Positions 24,904-33,873 of a DNA stretch of 64,000 bases are shown one piece after another; position 1 is the stretch's first letter; every line of letters begins with the position of its first letter. Below the pieces are notes generated by a model. That model had not been told where the DNA came from and made no database searches. It was given only the letters and a program-made list of their open reading frames with translations. The DNA is taken from assembly GCA_019694395.1 (NCBI GenBank), contig JAIBCC010000009.1, positions 1 through 64,000 on the forward strand, in the 5' to 3' direction. Made by a program: the position numbers and the translations under genes. Source of the stretch: Pyrinomonadaceae bacterium. GTDB taxonomy: Bacteria > Acidobacteriota > Blastocatellia > Pyrinomonadales > Pyrinomonadaceae.

Positions 24904-26448
24904 ATGAAAGATAAACAAGAATTAGAAAAAAGAAATCTCTTCGTGTCTCCGCGTTTCCTTGTTCCTGTATCGTTTATCTTAATTCATCTGCTTATCACCT
25001 TACCTTTGGCTTATATTCTCAATGCCTGGGTTGATGAATGCTCCACACTTTACAACACAAACAAAGGTTTTCTGGATACCTTTCAAAATGTTTTTTACAC
25101 CGAAAAGCAAGCTCCGCTTTATTTTTGGCTGTTGAGTCTGTGGCGAAATATTGACGGCGCGATTTTCTTTGCACGTTTGTTTTCAATAAGTTGCAGTTGC
25201 CTAGCAATCAAGTTTTTTTACGATTTGGTTAGCAGTTTTTTCGTTGAGAAAAAAGCAATTTTGCTAACGGCATTTTTTGCTTTTCATCCGTATTTGATTT
25301 GGGCAAGTCTCGAAATCCGGCTTTATTCGATGGCTGTGCTGCTGTCGGTTTTAATGCTTGATTTTTTTACCAAAGGATATTTGAACCGCAGAGACGCAGA
25401 GAGCCAGAGAAAAAGCCAAATTGCTTTTCTAATTTTTTCCATAATTGGAATTTACACGAATTATTACCTCGGCTTTCTATTGGTGGGCGGGTTTTTAGGG
25501 CTTTTGCTTTTAAAGCGTTGGAAAGCAGCGCAAACTTATTTTCTGCAAATGTTTATAGTTGGTTTAGCCATTTTGCCGTTAGTTTGGTTTATCAAATCTC
25601 AACTTGCAACCAATACCAGCGGACATCAGGAAATCAACCGATTAATTGATGGAATTAAACTTTTGTGGGGACATTTTTTGAATTTTATTTTTCCGACCGA
25701 ACTTCTCGCACCCGAAGAACAAACCAAAATTTCTTTTTTCCGAGTTTGGCTGGTTAGATTCGGAATTTTGGCGGCAATTTTGCTTTTGGTTAAAAATAAA
25801 TTTGGTGCTTTGGACGAAAAAGTTTTATTATTCGGCACGTTTTCAGTAATTATTGCGGCTTTTATGCTGTTTGCATTTTCGATTTTGGGTGGTGAATATA
25901 TTTCGATCCGTCACGCCGCAGTTCTTTTTGTGCCGTTGATTTTGCTGATTGCCTCGCTTTTGGCAAACCTTTTACCGGAAAAGAGTTGGATTGCCTTGGC
26001 AATTATTTTTACCTTACTTTTTCCTTACTCGATTTACAGTCTTTTTCCGACTCTGGCGAAACGCGGGGATTGGTGGCGAGTTTCACAATTTATCGAAGCC
26101 AACGAAAAGCCCAATCAACCGATCATTACTTCCCAAGTTTATGATGCAATTGCACTTCCACCTCATTACAAAGGTAAAAATCAGGTTTTGCCGAACGAAA
26201 GATTTTTTGAGTGGAATGCCGAAGATTCTTTGAAATCGGAAAATGCATTCAAAAAACAAACCGAATTCATCATTTCAAAAATCCCGCCGGACGCACAAGA
26301 AATTTGGCTGCTCACCCGCGATTCTTGCCAAAATCCCGAAACGGCGGCTTCATGTCGTCCTTTGGAAAATTTTGTCCAAGAGCATTACACTATTGAAATA
26401 GAAAAAGATTTTTATCTGGAAAAATTGAGATTGTTAAAGAAAAAATGA
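24904..26448 (+). CDS. GT39/PMT_2-like membrane glycosyltransferase
   Basis: 514 residues with about eleven membrane helices. The first lumenal loop has the acidic pair typical of the fold (AWVDECSTLYN), followed by FYTEKQAPLYFWLLSLWR. This order of DE then a P-x-x-Y/F motif is characteristic of GT39 and ArnT-type enzymes using polyprenyl-phosphate donors. Residues ~160-170 (NRRDAESQRKS) are encoded by one arm of a CGCAGAGACG-type periodic repeat (25383-25412). The stop overlaps def by 4 bp. Confidence 0.85.
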   Translation: MKDKQELEKRNLFVSPRFLVPVSFILIHLLITLPLAYILNAWVDECSTLYNTNKGFLDTFQNVFYTEKQAPLYFWLLSLWRNIDGAIFFARLFSISCSCLAIKFFYDLVSSFFVEKKAILLTAFFAFHPYLIWASLEIRLYSMAVLLSVLMLDFFTKGYLNRRDAESQRKSQIAFLIFSIIGIYTNYYLGFLLVGGFLGLLLLKRWKAAQTYFLQMFIVGLAILPLVWFIKSQLATNTSGHQEINRLIDGIKLLWGHFLNFIFPTELLAPEEQTKISFFRVWLVRFGILAAILLLVKNKFGALDEKVLLFGTFSVIIAAFMLFAFSILGGEYISIRHAAVLFVPLILLIASLLANLLPEKSWIALAIIFTLLFPYSIYSLFPTLAKRGDWWRVSQFIEANEKPNQPIITSQVYDAIALPPHYKGKNQVLPNERFFEWNAEDSLKSENAFKKQTEFIISKIPPDAQEIWLLTRDSCQNPETAASCRPLENFVQEHYTIEIEKDFYLEKLRLLKKK

Positions 26449-26936
26449 GTGTTAGAAAAATCACGGAATACCCTGAAAAAGTTTTAGCCCAAGTCGGAAA
26501 ACCTGTTGAAAAATTTGATGAAGAATTAGAAAAACTCTGCGAAGATATGTTTGAAACGATGTATGACGCAGAAGGAGTCGGACTTGCTGCACCGCAAATC
26601 GGATTGAATTTAAGGCTTTTCGTAATGGACTGTGACGGCATTAAACTGATTGCCGCCAATCCCGAAATAATCACAAAGTCCGGCGAGCAATCCGGGCAGG
26701 AAGGCTGTCTTTCCGTCGGTAAAGTTCCTGCCGTGGTCAGCCGAGCCGAAAAAGCCACCCTACGCGCCCAAGATGCAAAAGGCGAATGGTTTGAGCGTGA
26801 AGCCGAAGGTTATGCCGCCCGTTGTTTCCAGCACGAAACCGACCATTGCGACGGCAAACTATTTATTGATCATCTGCCGAAAATGCGGAAGGATATGGTT
26901 GTCAAAAGATTTCAGAAAGAAAAAAGGTGGAAGTAA
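26445..26936 (+). CDS. def: Peptide deformylase
   Basis: 163 residues. It removes the formyl group from nascent peptides. All three motifs are present: GVGLAAPQIG (44-53), EGCLS with metal-ligand Cys88, and QHETDHCDG with His130, catalytic Glu131 and His134. The spacing is normal for type 1 enzymes. It is translationally coupled (ATGA) to the GT39 gene, an unusual partner. The common neighbour fmt is absent. Immediately downstream lies a 274 bp structured element. Confidence 0.95.
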   Translation: MSVRKITEYPEKVLAQVGKPVEKFDEELEKLCEDMFETMYDAEGVGLAAPQIGLNLRLFVMDCDGIKLIAANPEIITKSGEQSGQEGCLSVGKVPAVVSRAEKATLRAQDAKGEWFEREAEGYAARCFQHETDHCDGKLFIDHLPKMRKDMVVKRFQKEKRWK

Positions 26937-26945
26937 TTACGCCTG

Positions 26946-27219
26946 ATGCTCTTTGAAAATTAAACTTAGCAATCCGCTTTGAGCCGATGTAATCGGCGTC
27001 AGAATAAAGCCTGGGGTGAAGTGAAACGAAACCCTAGGTCTAGTGATAAGACCAATTAAAGCTCTCAGAGAGAGCGGCAGAAACTGTCGCCCGTTGCCCG
27101 GACTTTCACGTCTGTTCGCACTCACTCACCCCGCGCTCACGCACGGGGCTTTATACTAATGCCCGTTAACACGGGCTTAAAGCGGATACTTTTTGTTAAA
27201 TTTAATTTTCAAAGAACAT
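26946..27219. mobile_element. 274 bp element: terminal inverted repeats around six hairpins
   Basis: Left end 26946-26985 (TGCTCTTTGAAAATTAAACT then TTAGCAATCCGCTTTGAGCC) is the imperfect complement of right end 27173-27219. Inside lie six successive hairpins: CCTGGGGT/AACCCTAGG, GGTCT/AGACC, GCTCTC/GAGAGC, GCGGCAG/CTGTCGC, CCCCG/CGGGG, and GCCCGT/ACGGGC. There is no convincing ORF. It could be a non-autonomous mobile element or a structured RNA locus. It lies 10 bp after def and 40 bp before the next gene. Confidence 0.7.
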
Positions 27220-27258
27220 TAGACTTATTTTTACCTGATTTTAGATTAGGAGTTTTCG

Positions 27259-28530
27259 ATGAGACAGTTATTACATACCTCATTAATATTTTTACTTTTC
27301 ACTCTTTCCGCCTTTTCTCAAGATTTACAGTCGCTAAATCAAAAAGTTGCCGAATTATACCAACAGGGAAAATTTGAGGAAGCAATTCCATTTGCTGAAA
27401 AGGTGGTCAAAATTCAAAGGGAGCAAAAATCCGACAATTCCCAAAATTTGGTAACTGCCATTGAAAATTTGGCTCAATTAAAATTAACCATCTATAAATC
27501 GGCAATGACCGAACTTTCTTCGCCCGATTTAAAGCCTGAAAAAGCCAGAAAAATCTTTGAAAAACTACGGGAAAACGGCAAAGATACGGAAGAAATTTTG
27601 CGCGAGGCAATTAATTTAGCTGACAATAACGGAAAATCAGTTCCTGAACAATTAATCGGAATGAAAAATAATCTGGCGTGGATTCTCTACAAATTCTTTC
27701 CAAATGAGGCAAATCTTCCGGTTGGATTCGATAAAATCAAAAAAGATCAGTTCGACAGCCTCAATAAAACCAGATTTTACGAGAGGATAAATGAAGCAGA
27801 AAAACTCTACACGGATGCGATGCAAAAAAGCGAAAGCGCATTTGGTAATGAAAGCGATATTTTTCTTTCTACTTCATTCAATTTAGCTGAATTTGAACTT
27901 TCGGTCAGTAATTTTGAGAACGCCATTCTGCAATATGAAAAATGTATCGGCATTGTCGAAAAAAAATACGGGAAAAAGAGTCAGGATTTAGTGCCGCCGC
28001 TTGAATCCTACACTAAAGCACTTATCGCCACCAACCAAAATGACCTTGCTTTGGATGCTGTCAGCCGAATTGTGCAGATCACCGGAAAATCAATGAAAAT
28101 CCCTAAGAATTTGCTCAATGTTTCTTTGCGTTCGGATAAAGCCTTTGTGACAACCAATGCAACCACAGTTCAAAAAGGCGAGCAAACCAATAGCGACAGA
28201 GTTTATATGCAAAGGCAAAGTGCAATAATTACATCCGGTTTAAGCGGCGCAGGTTTTGGCTCTGCTTCTTTATCTTCATCAACCTATGCCAACAATTATT
28301 ACAGCAACACACAATCCGTCAAAATTTTAAGAATTCCGGTCAGAGTTTTGATTGATGAAAATGGCAAACCGGTTGAAATTGAAGGATTAATTGATAATAA
28401 GGACTTAAAAACATTGGCTGAAAATACGGTCAAAGAATGGACATTTCGCCCGATTGTTATTAATGGTCAAGCCAAAAAATTGAGCGGCTATGTTGAGTGT
28501 TTACTGCTTGTCGAAAAGTTTGCCAATTAA
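27259..28530 (+). CDS. Secreted TPR protein with C-terminal TonB-type domain
   Basis: 423 residues with signal peptide (~1-20, LIFLLFTLSAFSQ) and TPR-like helices (~25-270; VAELYQQGKFEEAIPFAEKV and FENAILQYEKCIGIVEKKYG). A Ser/Tyr-rich linker follows, then a TonB_C-like domain (~350-420; RIPVRVLIDENGKPVEIEGL...VKEWTFRPIVINGQAKKLSG). It lacks the N-terminal membrane anchor of true TonB, so it is probably a periplasmic protein that borrows the fold. GGAG precedes the ATG by 7 nt. Confidence 0.85.
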   Translation: MRQLLHTSLIFLLFTLSAFSQDLQSLNQKVAELYQQGKFEEAIPFAEKVVKIQREQKSDNSQNLVTAIENLAQLKLTIYKSAMTELSSPDLKPEKARKIFEKLRENGKDTEEILREAINLADNNGKSVPEQLIGMKNNLAWILYKFFPNEANLPVGFDKIKKDQFDSLNKTRFYERINEAEKLYTDAMQKSESAFGNESDIFLSTSFNLAEFELSVSNFENAILQYEKCIGIVEKKYGKKSQDLVPPLESYTKALIATNQNDLALDAVSRIVQITGKSMKIPKNLLNVSLRSDKAFVTTNATTVQKGEQTNSDRVYMQRQSAIITSGLSGAGFGSASLSSSTYANNYYSNTQSVKILRIPVRVLIDENGKPVEIEGLIDNKDLKTLAENTVKEWTFRPIVINGQAKKLSGYVECLLLVEKFAN

Positions 28531-28564
28531 AAAGGAATGACAAAGTAAATCGCCATTCCTTTTT
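28529..28564. terminator. Bidirectional terminator
   Basis: A perfect 11 bp inverted repeat AAAAAGGAATG / CATTCCTTTTT with a 14 nt loop sits between convergent genes, starting at the stop codon of the TPR gene. A and T tracts on both sides allow termination in both directions. Confidence 0.85.
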
Positions 28565-28584
28565 AACTTTACTTACTAATTTTC

Positions 28585-29799
28585 TTAGCTTTCCTGATTT
28601 TCGCCATTAGTTTTACTTCCTTTTCCGGTGGCGGCAGCTTGTGCTTGCGGAAGAGGAAGTCCGACTGCATCAGTCTTTTCTTCAGGTGAATCCTCAAAAT
28701 CCATATCATCACCTTCACTGACAATCATTTTACCGGCTTGTTTGGCAAAGGTTAATTTGTCGTTTTCATCGTCAAAATCAATGCTGACAAAATCTCCCGT
28801 TTGAACTTGCTCGGTGGCTACCAGATTTGATAACGGATAAACCAAAAAGCGTTCGATTGCTCGTTTCAAGTGCCGCGCTCCGTATTTCAGATCAATGCCT
28901 TCTTTGAGCAAAAATTCGCGCGCGGGTTCGGTGCATTCAAAGATGAACTTCGTTCCGGCTGATTCGGTGATGCGATCTTGCACTTGTTTAAGTTCGATGT
29001 TCAAAATCTGGCGCAGATGATGTTCTTTCAAACTACGGAAAACAACCACTTTATCAATCCGGTTCATAAATTCGGGCGAGAATTTACGTTTCGCGGCTTC
29101 TAAAGCAGTGCGGTAAATCTTGGTATCAATTTCGTTATCTTCCTGAGCTTTACCGGTTTTACTCGGAGCAAAACCGATTCCGCCCGAAATCATTTCGGAC
29201 ATTTCGCGGGCACCCAAATTCGAGGTCATAATCACCACCGCTTTGGAAAAATCAACGCGGCGGTTATCACCCAGAGTCAAGGTCGCTTTGTCCAAAATTC
29301 CTAACAGCAATTGCCACAGTGAATCCGAAGCCTTTTCGATTTCGTCAAACAAAACGAAAGTTAATTTGGTGTCTTCTGTATGTGCTTTGTCCAAATTTTC
29401 CTGCGTCAGCATCGGAGAAGTTTCGCGGTGTCCCAAATATCCCGGAGGCGAACCGATAAGTTTGGCAATCTCGTGCGAATGTTGAAATTCGGCGCAGTCA
29501 ATTTTGACGACGGCGTGCGGTTCTCCGAACAGAACTTCGGCGGCGGCTTCGACGACACGGGTTTTACCGGAGCCGGTCGGACCTAGGAAAAGCAATGTTC
29601 CAATCGGACGAGTCGGATTGTTCATTCCGGCTAAATAGATTTGAAATAAACCGCTCATTCGGCGGACTGCGCGTTCTTGTCCGACAATGCGGGCTGAAAG
29701 TTTATCCTCAAACTCTTTGGCTCGCGGTGACTTTTGGTCAGGGTCAAGTAAAATTGCTTTCTCGTTGGTTGATTTCTTTTTTTCCGCTTCGTTGCTCAT
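28585..29799 (-). CDS. Stand-alone Clp/Hsp100 class AAA+ ATPase (single ring, D2-like)
   Basis: 404 residues with only one AAA+ module. Walker A GPTGSGKT (73-80), pore loop SPPGYLGH (117-124), Walker B VLFDEIEKA (149-157), sensor 1 TSN (192-194), Arg-finger region SPEFMNRID and sensor 2 GARHLKRAIE. It matches the second ATPase domain of ClpA/B/C but lacks the N-domain and D1. GGIGF (206-210) falls where ClpA/ClpC/ClpX carry the IGF loop that docks on ClpP. The C-terminal ~45 residues are acidic and disordered. AGGAG precedes the ATG. Confidence 0.9.
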   Translation of the reverse strand: MSNEAEKKKSTNEKAILLDPDQKSPRAKEFEDKLSARIVGQERAVRRMSGLFQIYLAGMNNPTRPIGTLLFLGPTGSGKTRVVEAAAEVLFGEPHAVVKIDCAEFQHSHEIAKLIGSPPGYLGHRETSPMLTQENLDKAHTEDTKLTFVLFDEIEKASDSLWQLLLGILDKATLTLGDNRRVDFSKAVVIMTSNLGAREMSEMISGGIGFAPSKTGKAQEDNEIDTKIYRTALEAAKRKFSPEFMNRIDKVVVFRSLKEHHLRQILNIELKQVQDRITESAGTKFIFECTEPAREFLLKEGIDLKYGARHLKRAIERFLVYPLSNLVATEQVQTGDFVSIDFDDENDKLTFAKQAGKMIVSEGDDMDFEDSPEEKTDAVGLPLPQAQAAATGKGSKTNGENQES

Positions 29800-30084
29800 A
29801 ATAGTTTCTCCTCGTCGTTCAAAACGCCGAAATCAAAAATAAAGTTTCGTGTTTTGCTAAACTTTTAGACGAATTTTCAACACCTCATTTGCCAAAGTAT
29901 CTTGGCAAATCTTGGTTTTAAAAGATGCTTTCAAAAATGAATTAGTTGGTCGGACTTTGGAATTTGGAAGGTAATTTGTCCAAAGAATTGCCGAGTTGCT
30001 CCTCTTTACAACTCCTGCAAAATATTTTGCATAAAATCGAAATTGTTGCAAGCAGAAAAACGACATTCACAAACTAACTTTCAA
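29800..30084. other. Intergenic region without a supported gene
   Basis: The only clear structure is a perfect 9 bp hairpin ATTTGCCAA-AGTATC-TTGGCAAAT (29887-29910), about 90 bp upstream of the Clp gene start. The hairpin arms are not followed by a T tract, so it is not an obvious terminator. It could be an operator or leader structure. No coding potential convinced me on either strand. Confidence 0.5.
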
Positions 30085-30128
30085 AAAACAAAGAGGTTTC
30101 TTGATTTTACTCAAAAAACCTCTGTTTT
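30085..30128 (-). terminator. Terminator of ino1
   Basis: AAAACA(A)AGAGGTTT pairs with AAACCTCTGTTTT, 12-13 bp with one bulge. It lies 24 bp after the ino1 stop on the minus strand and ends in a T-rich run. Confidence 0.8.
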
Positions 30129-30151
30129 CAATAAATTGTCTTCGACAACCT

Positions 30152-31468
30152 TTAGTCGTAATATTCCAATCCCAAATGTGTGATCAAATCTTCGCCTTTC
30201 AAATGACGCAAAGTATTTTTCAATTTCATCAATTGGATGAAAATATCGTGTTCAGGATAAAGTCCCGGTGCAGTTTGTGGTGCTTTGAAATAGAATGACA
30301 GCCATTCCTGCACGCCTTTCATACCTGCACGTTGGGCTAAATCCATAAACAAAGCTAAATCCAAAACCAACGGTGCGGCAAGGATTGAATCCCGACACAA
30401 GAAATTGACTTTGATCTGCATTTTATAGCCGAGCCAGCCGAAAATATCAATATTGTCCCAACCTTCTTTGTTATCGCCGCGCGGCGGATAATAGTTGATG
30501 CGGACAACATGCGAAAATCCATCATACAAACTCGGATAAACATCAGGCTGCAAAATATGTTCGAGCACCGAAAGTTTTGATTCTTCTTTGGTTTTGAAGT
30601 TTTCGGGATCGTCCAGAACTTCTCCGTCGCGGTTGCCCAAAATGTTGGTCGAATACCAACCTTCTAATCCAAGCAAGCGTGATTTCAAGCCCGGAGCCAG
30701 AATGGTTTTCATCAGAGTTTGTCCGGTTTTGAAATCTTTTCCGCAAATCGGAACGCCGTGGTCTTCGGCTAATTTGGTAATTGCGGGAATGTCAACCGTC
30801 AAATTCGGTGCGCCGTTGGCAAAAGGAACGCCTGATTTAATCGCGGCATACGCATAGATCATCGAAGGTGCAATGCGATCATCATTGTCATACATTGCTT
30901 TTTCAAAAGCTTCGACAGTTTCGTGAATTTCACTCGGTTCGAGAAAAATTTCGGTTGAAGCCGCCCAAACGATCACTAAACGGTCACAGCCCTTTTCTTC
31001 TTTGAATTTGGCAATGTCTTCAATTAACTGCTCGGCAAGCTCCATTTTATTTTTGCCGGTTTTAACATTTTCGCCGGTGATGCGCTTAACGTATTTTTGT
31101 TCAAAGACCGCCTTCATCGGTTTTAATGACGAAAGTTCTTCAGTTAAAGCGTTAACCAAATCTTTATCTAAAACGCCTGCATTCAAAGCAGATTCATAAG
31201 CATTATCAGTGAAAATATCCCACGCGCCGAAAACAACGTCATTCAAATCCGCCAACGGAACAAAATCTTTAACCTTTGGTGAGCGATTCTCGGTTCTTTT
31301 TCCTAAACGAATCGTTCCCATTTGGGTCAATGAGCCAAACGGTTCAGCGATGCCTTTGCGGATTGCCTCAACGCCCGCAACAAAAGTGGTGCTGACTGCA
31401 CCAAGTCCTACCAATAAAATTCCAAGTTTGCCATTTGCTTCGGCAATCTCAACACCTTTTTCTACCAT
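30152..31468 (-). CDS. ino1: myo-inositol-1-phosphate synthase
   Basis: 438 residues. It converts glucose-6-phosphate to inositol-3-phosphate using internally recycled NAD. Seen: NAD-binding GILLVGLGAVSTTFVAG (~17-33), GKDFKTGQTLMKTILAPGLK (catalytic Lys region), NILGNRDGEVLDDP and the conserved C-terminal SILAAPLVLDLALFM. The enzyme is full length for the bacterial/archaeal branch. It supplies inositol for phospholipids or compatible solutes. Which one cannot be told, as no inositol-lipid synthase is in the window. Confidence 0.95.
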   Translation of the reverse strand: MVEKGVEIAEANGKLGILLVGLGAVSTTFVAGVEAIRKGIAEPFGSLTQMGTIRLGKRTENRSPKVKDFVPLADLNDVVFGAWDIFTDNAYESALNAGVLDKDLVNALTEELSSLKPMKAVFEQKYVKRITGENVKTGKNKMELAEQLIEDIAKFKEEKGCDRLVIVWAASTEIFLEPSEIHETVEAFEKAMYDNDDRIAPSMIYAYAAIKSGVPFANGAPNLTVDIPAITKLAEDHGVPICGKDFKTGQTLMKTILAPGLKSRLLGLEGWYSTNILGNRDGEVLDDPENFKTKEESKLSVLEHILQPDVYPSLYDGFSHVVRINYYPPRGDNKEGWDNIDIFGWLGYKMQIKVNFLCRDSILAAPLVLDLALFMDLAQRAGMKGVQEWLSFYFKAPQTAPGLYPEHDIFIQLMKLKNTLRHLKGEDLITHLGLEYYD

Positions 31469-31699
31469 TTATATTGTGTCCTACTAATTATAAGTAAAGT
31501 ATTAGAATAGAAAATGATAACTTTAGCCGAATTTTAAGGCAAACGCAGACGCAGTTTTTACGGAAATCTGGCGGTTTTTATTGAACTAAAAAGAAAAATA
31601 TTTGTTTTTTCAAATCGTTTGATACAATTTTCTAAAGTTTTACACGTTAAAAAACAGAGATAATTTTTGTCTAAAAGGACAATCATCAAGGAGAAAATT

Positions 31700-32725
31700 A
31701 TGGGTCCGAAAGATGCGGCGCAACCGTCGCCGATTGAAGTAATGTTACAAATGATGTCGGGATTTTGGGTTTCACGCGGGATTTATGTCGCCGCTAAACT
31801 TGGAATTGCCGATCATTTACAGGATGGAGCAAAAACTGCGGCTGAAATTGCCGAAGCTACTAATACACATGCGGATTCGCTTTTTCGCGTATTAAGAATG
31901 CTGGCAATGGTTGGTGTTTTTGAGCAAAAAAACGATGACAAATTTGTCTTAACCCCATTGTCAGAAACGCTTTTAACCGATTCGCCGGTTTCGCTTCGCC
32001 CGGGAGCCATTGCCGAAATGGGCGAAGTTCACTACGCCGCCTGGGGAAATATTATGCATTCGGTCAAAACCGGTGAAATCGCGTTCGATAATCATTTTGG
32101 AATGGATGTTTGGGAATATTTTGAAACCGATCCTGAAAAAGCACAGAACTTCAACAAATATATGGCGAAAAGTTCGGAATCAATCAGTCAGGCAATTGTT
32201 GAATCCTACGACTTTTCTAAGGTGCAAAAAATTATTGATGTCGGCGGCGGTTTAGGGGGAATGATTTCGGCAGTTTTACGAGCCAATCCGAATTTATCGG
32301 GAATTTTGTTTGATGCGCCGTCGGTTGTCGAAAAATCGAAAGAATTTTTGGCTGGTGCAGGTGTTGCCGAACGATGTGAAACGATTGGCGGCAATTTCTT
32401 TGAATCTGTTCCAAGCGGCGGCGACCTCTACACAATGCGTTGGATCATTCACGATTGGGATGATGAAAAATCCGTGACGATTCTCAAAAACATTCGTCAG
32501 GTTCTGCCTGAAAACGGTAAACTTCTCCTTCTTGAAGCCGTTGTTCCTGCCAGCGGAGAACCGCATTTCAGCAAATTTATGGATTTAATTATGCTGACCA
32601 TGACCGGCGGACGCGAACGAACTGCCAAAGAATACGAAACTTTGCTGGCTAAAGCCGGATTGAAAGTTACGAATGTGATTCCGACCAATTCGTTTATGAG
32701 CATTGTCGAATCTGTTCCTGCATAG
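31700..32725 (+). CDS. O-methyltransferase (caffeate/hydroxyneurosporene OMT type)
   Basis: 341 residues from ATG 31700 with AAGGAG 7 nt upstream; a further upstream in-frame start at 31667 is less likely. An N-terminal winged-helix dimerisation domain (~20-100; GIYVAAKLGIADHLQDG, ADSLFRVLRMLAMVGVF) precedes the SAM domain with IIDVGGGLGGMISAVL. The general-base motif RWIIHDWDDE is intact. This family O-methylates small aromatic or polyketide-like molecules. The substrate is unknown and there is no biosynthetic cluster around it. Confidence 0.88.
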   Translation: MGPKDAAQPSPIEVMLQMMSGFWVSRGIYVAAKLGIADHLQDGAKTAAEIAEATNTHADSLFRVLRMLAMVGVFEQKNDDKFVLTPLSETLLTDSPVSLRPGAIAEMGEVHYAAWGNIMHSVKTGEIAFDNHFGMDVWEYFETDPEKAQNFNKYMAKSSESISQAIVESYDFSKVQKIIDVGGGLGGMISAVLRANPNLSGILFDAPSVVEKSKEFLAGAGVAERCETIGGNFFESVPSGGDLYTMRWIIHDWDDEKSVTILKNIRQVLPENGKLLLLEAVVPASGEPHFSKFMDLIMLTMTGGRERTAKEYETLLAKAGLKVTNVIPTNSFMSIVESVPA

Positions 32726-32733
32726 AGAACAGT

Positions 32734-32829
32734 AACGCAAAGAGACGCAAAGGTTTCGCAAAGGTGCGCAAAGAAATTTTAAAATACTTTGTGTTCTTTG
32801 CGTGAACCTAGCGAAACTTTGCGTTTCTG
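32734..32829. repeat. Periodic hairpin, 'CGCAAAGAGACGCAAAG' type
   Basis: Left arm AACGCAAAGAGACGCAAAGG continues TTTCGCAAAGGTGCGCAAAG. Right arm CTTTGTGTTCTTTGCGTGAA then ...CGAAACTTTGCGTTTCTG. The loop is about 15 nt. It lies between two plus-strand genes and belongs with the elements at 5364 and 9144. Confidence 0.85.
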
Positions 32830-32852
32830 CTTGAAAATGATAGTTTCTAAAA

Positions 32853-33719
32853 ATGCGTCAGATTTGTTTTCTTTCGATGGATGACCTCGCCGGATATGTG
32901 AGCGATGATGAGCTGGCAATTGAGCCTTTGAAAAAATTAGGTTGGAAGGTCCAAACAATTTCGTGGCGGGATAAAACCGTAGATTGGAATGATTTCGCCG
33001 CAGTTATTCTCCGCACGACCTGGGATTATCAGCTTTTTCCCGATGAGTTTTTGGAAGTTTTAAGAAAAATTGATGCCTCACAAGCGCGTCTGGAAAATCC
33101 GTTACAAATTGTCGAATGGAATTTGAGCAAACTTTATTTGCGCGAGCTTGAGCAAAAAGGTGTTCGGATTGTTCCGACCATTTGGGATGAAAAAAGCGTC
33201 ACAAAAGACAAATTTGATGAGTGGCTTAACCTTTTTCAAACCGATGAAATTATCATTAAACCTCTGATAAGTGCGACAGCAGGCTATACTTACCGATTAA
33301 AAGAGTTTTTAACGGAATTGACGGAAATATTTGATGATCGTCCGTTTATGGTGCAAAAGTTTATTCCGAATGTGGTTGATGAAGGCGAGTTTTCATTATT
33401 TTATTTTGGCAAAAATTACAGCCACACGATTCTCAAAACGCCTAAAATAAATGATTTTCGGGTGCAGGAAGAACACGGCGGAATCATTACGGAAGTTGAG
33501 CCTTCGGCAAAACTTTTGCAGGCAGCCGAAAAGGTTTTGCATTTAATTAATCCACATCCATTATATGTTCGTATTGATTTCGTGCGTGACGAGACAGACG
33601 AATTTTGTTTGATGGAACTTGAATTGATTGAGCCTGCGCTTTATCTGCGAATGAACCAAAACGCTCCGCAACTTTTTGCGGAAACAGTTGATGATTGGCT
33701 CAGAAAAAAAGCGGTGTAG
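32853..33719 (+). CDS. ATP-grasp domain protein
   Basis: 288 residues. N-terminal alpha/beta domain (LAIEPLKKLGWKVQTISWRD; ILRTTWDYQL) leads into an ATP-grasp fold with DEIIIKPLISATAGYTYRL, DRPFMVQKFIPNVVDEGEFS and the metal-binding FCLMELELIEPALYL. It resembles uncharacterised ATP-grasp/glutathione-synthetase-like enzymes that ligate an amino acid to a carboxylate. It follows a periodic hairpin and has no dedicated neighbour. The substrate is unknown. Confidence 0.85.
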   Translation: MRQICFLSMDDLAGYVSDDELAIEPLKKLGWKVQTISWRDKTVDWNDFAAVILRTTWDYQLFPDEFLEVLRKIDASQARLENPLQIVEWNLSKLYLRELEQKGVRIVPTIWDEKSVTKDKFDEWLNLFQTDEIIIKPLISATAGYTYRLKEFLTELTEIFDDRPFMVQKFIPNVVDEGEFSLFYFGKNYSHTILKTPKINDFRVQEEHGGIITEVEPSAKLLQAAEKVLHLINPHPLYVRIDFVRDETDEFCLMELELIEPALYLRMNQNAPQLFAETVDDWLRKKAV

Positions 33720-33788
33720 TCAGCTCATTCTGGCTAAATCTTTCAAAAAGAGAAATTAGAGTTGAGCGTTAATTGCCGATCTAACTTG

Positions 33789-33806
33789 GCATAGTGATTG
33801 CTATGC
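33789..33806. other. Small hairpin in the leader of the CWH-A gene
   Basis: GCATAG-TGATTG-CTATGC, a perfect 6 bp stem, lies 68 bp before the ATG of the first CWH protein. The second CWH gene also has a hairpin in its leader. The two are not similar in sequence, so shared function is only a possibility. Confidence 0.4.
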
Positions 33807-33873
33807 ACTTTGCAGGTTTGAACTAAATTCGGACACTTAGGTAATAAAGATCGAATCAAAGGGAGAAAAGTTT

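Noticed and set aside
26937-27125. A 62-codon minus-strand frame inside the 274 bp element
   Set aside because: It lies entirely on stem-loop sequence, has no ribosome site and no recognisable protein. The structure explains the sequence better.
29857-30066. A 69-codon minus-strand frame in the gap upstream of the Clp gene
   Set aside because: No ribosome site and no recognisable family; it contains the perfect hairpin at 29887. I treated the region as non-coding.
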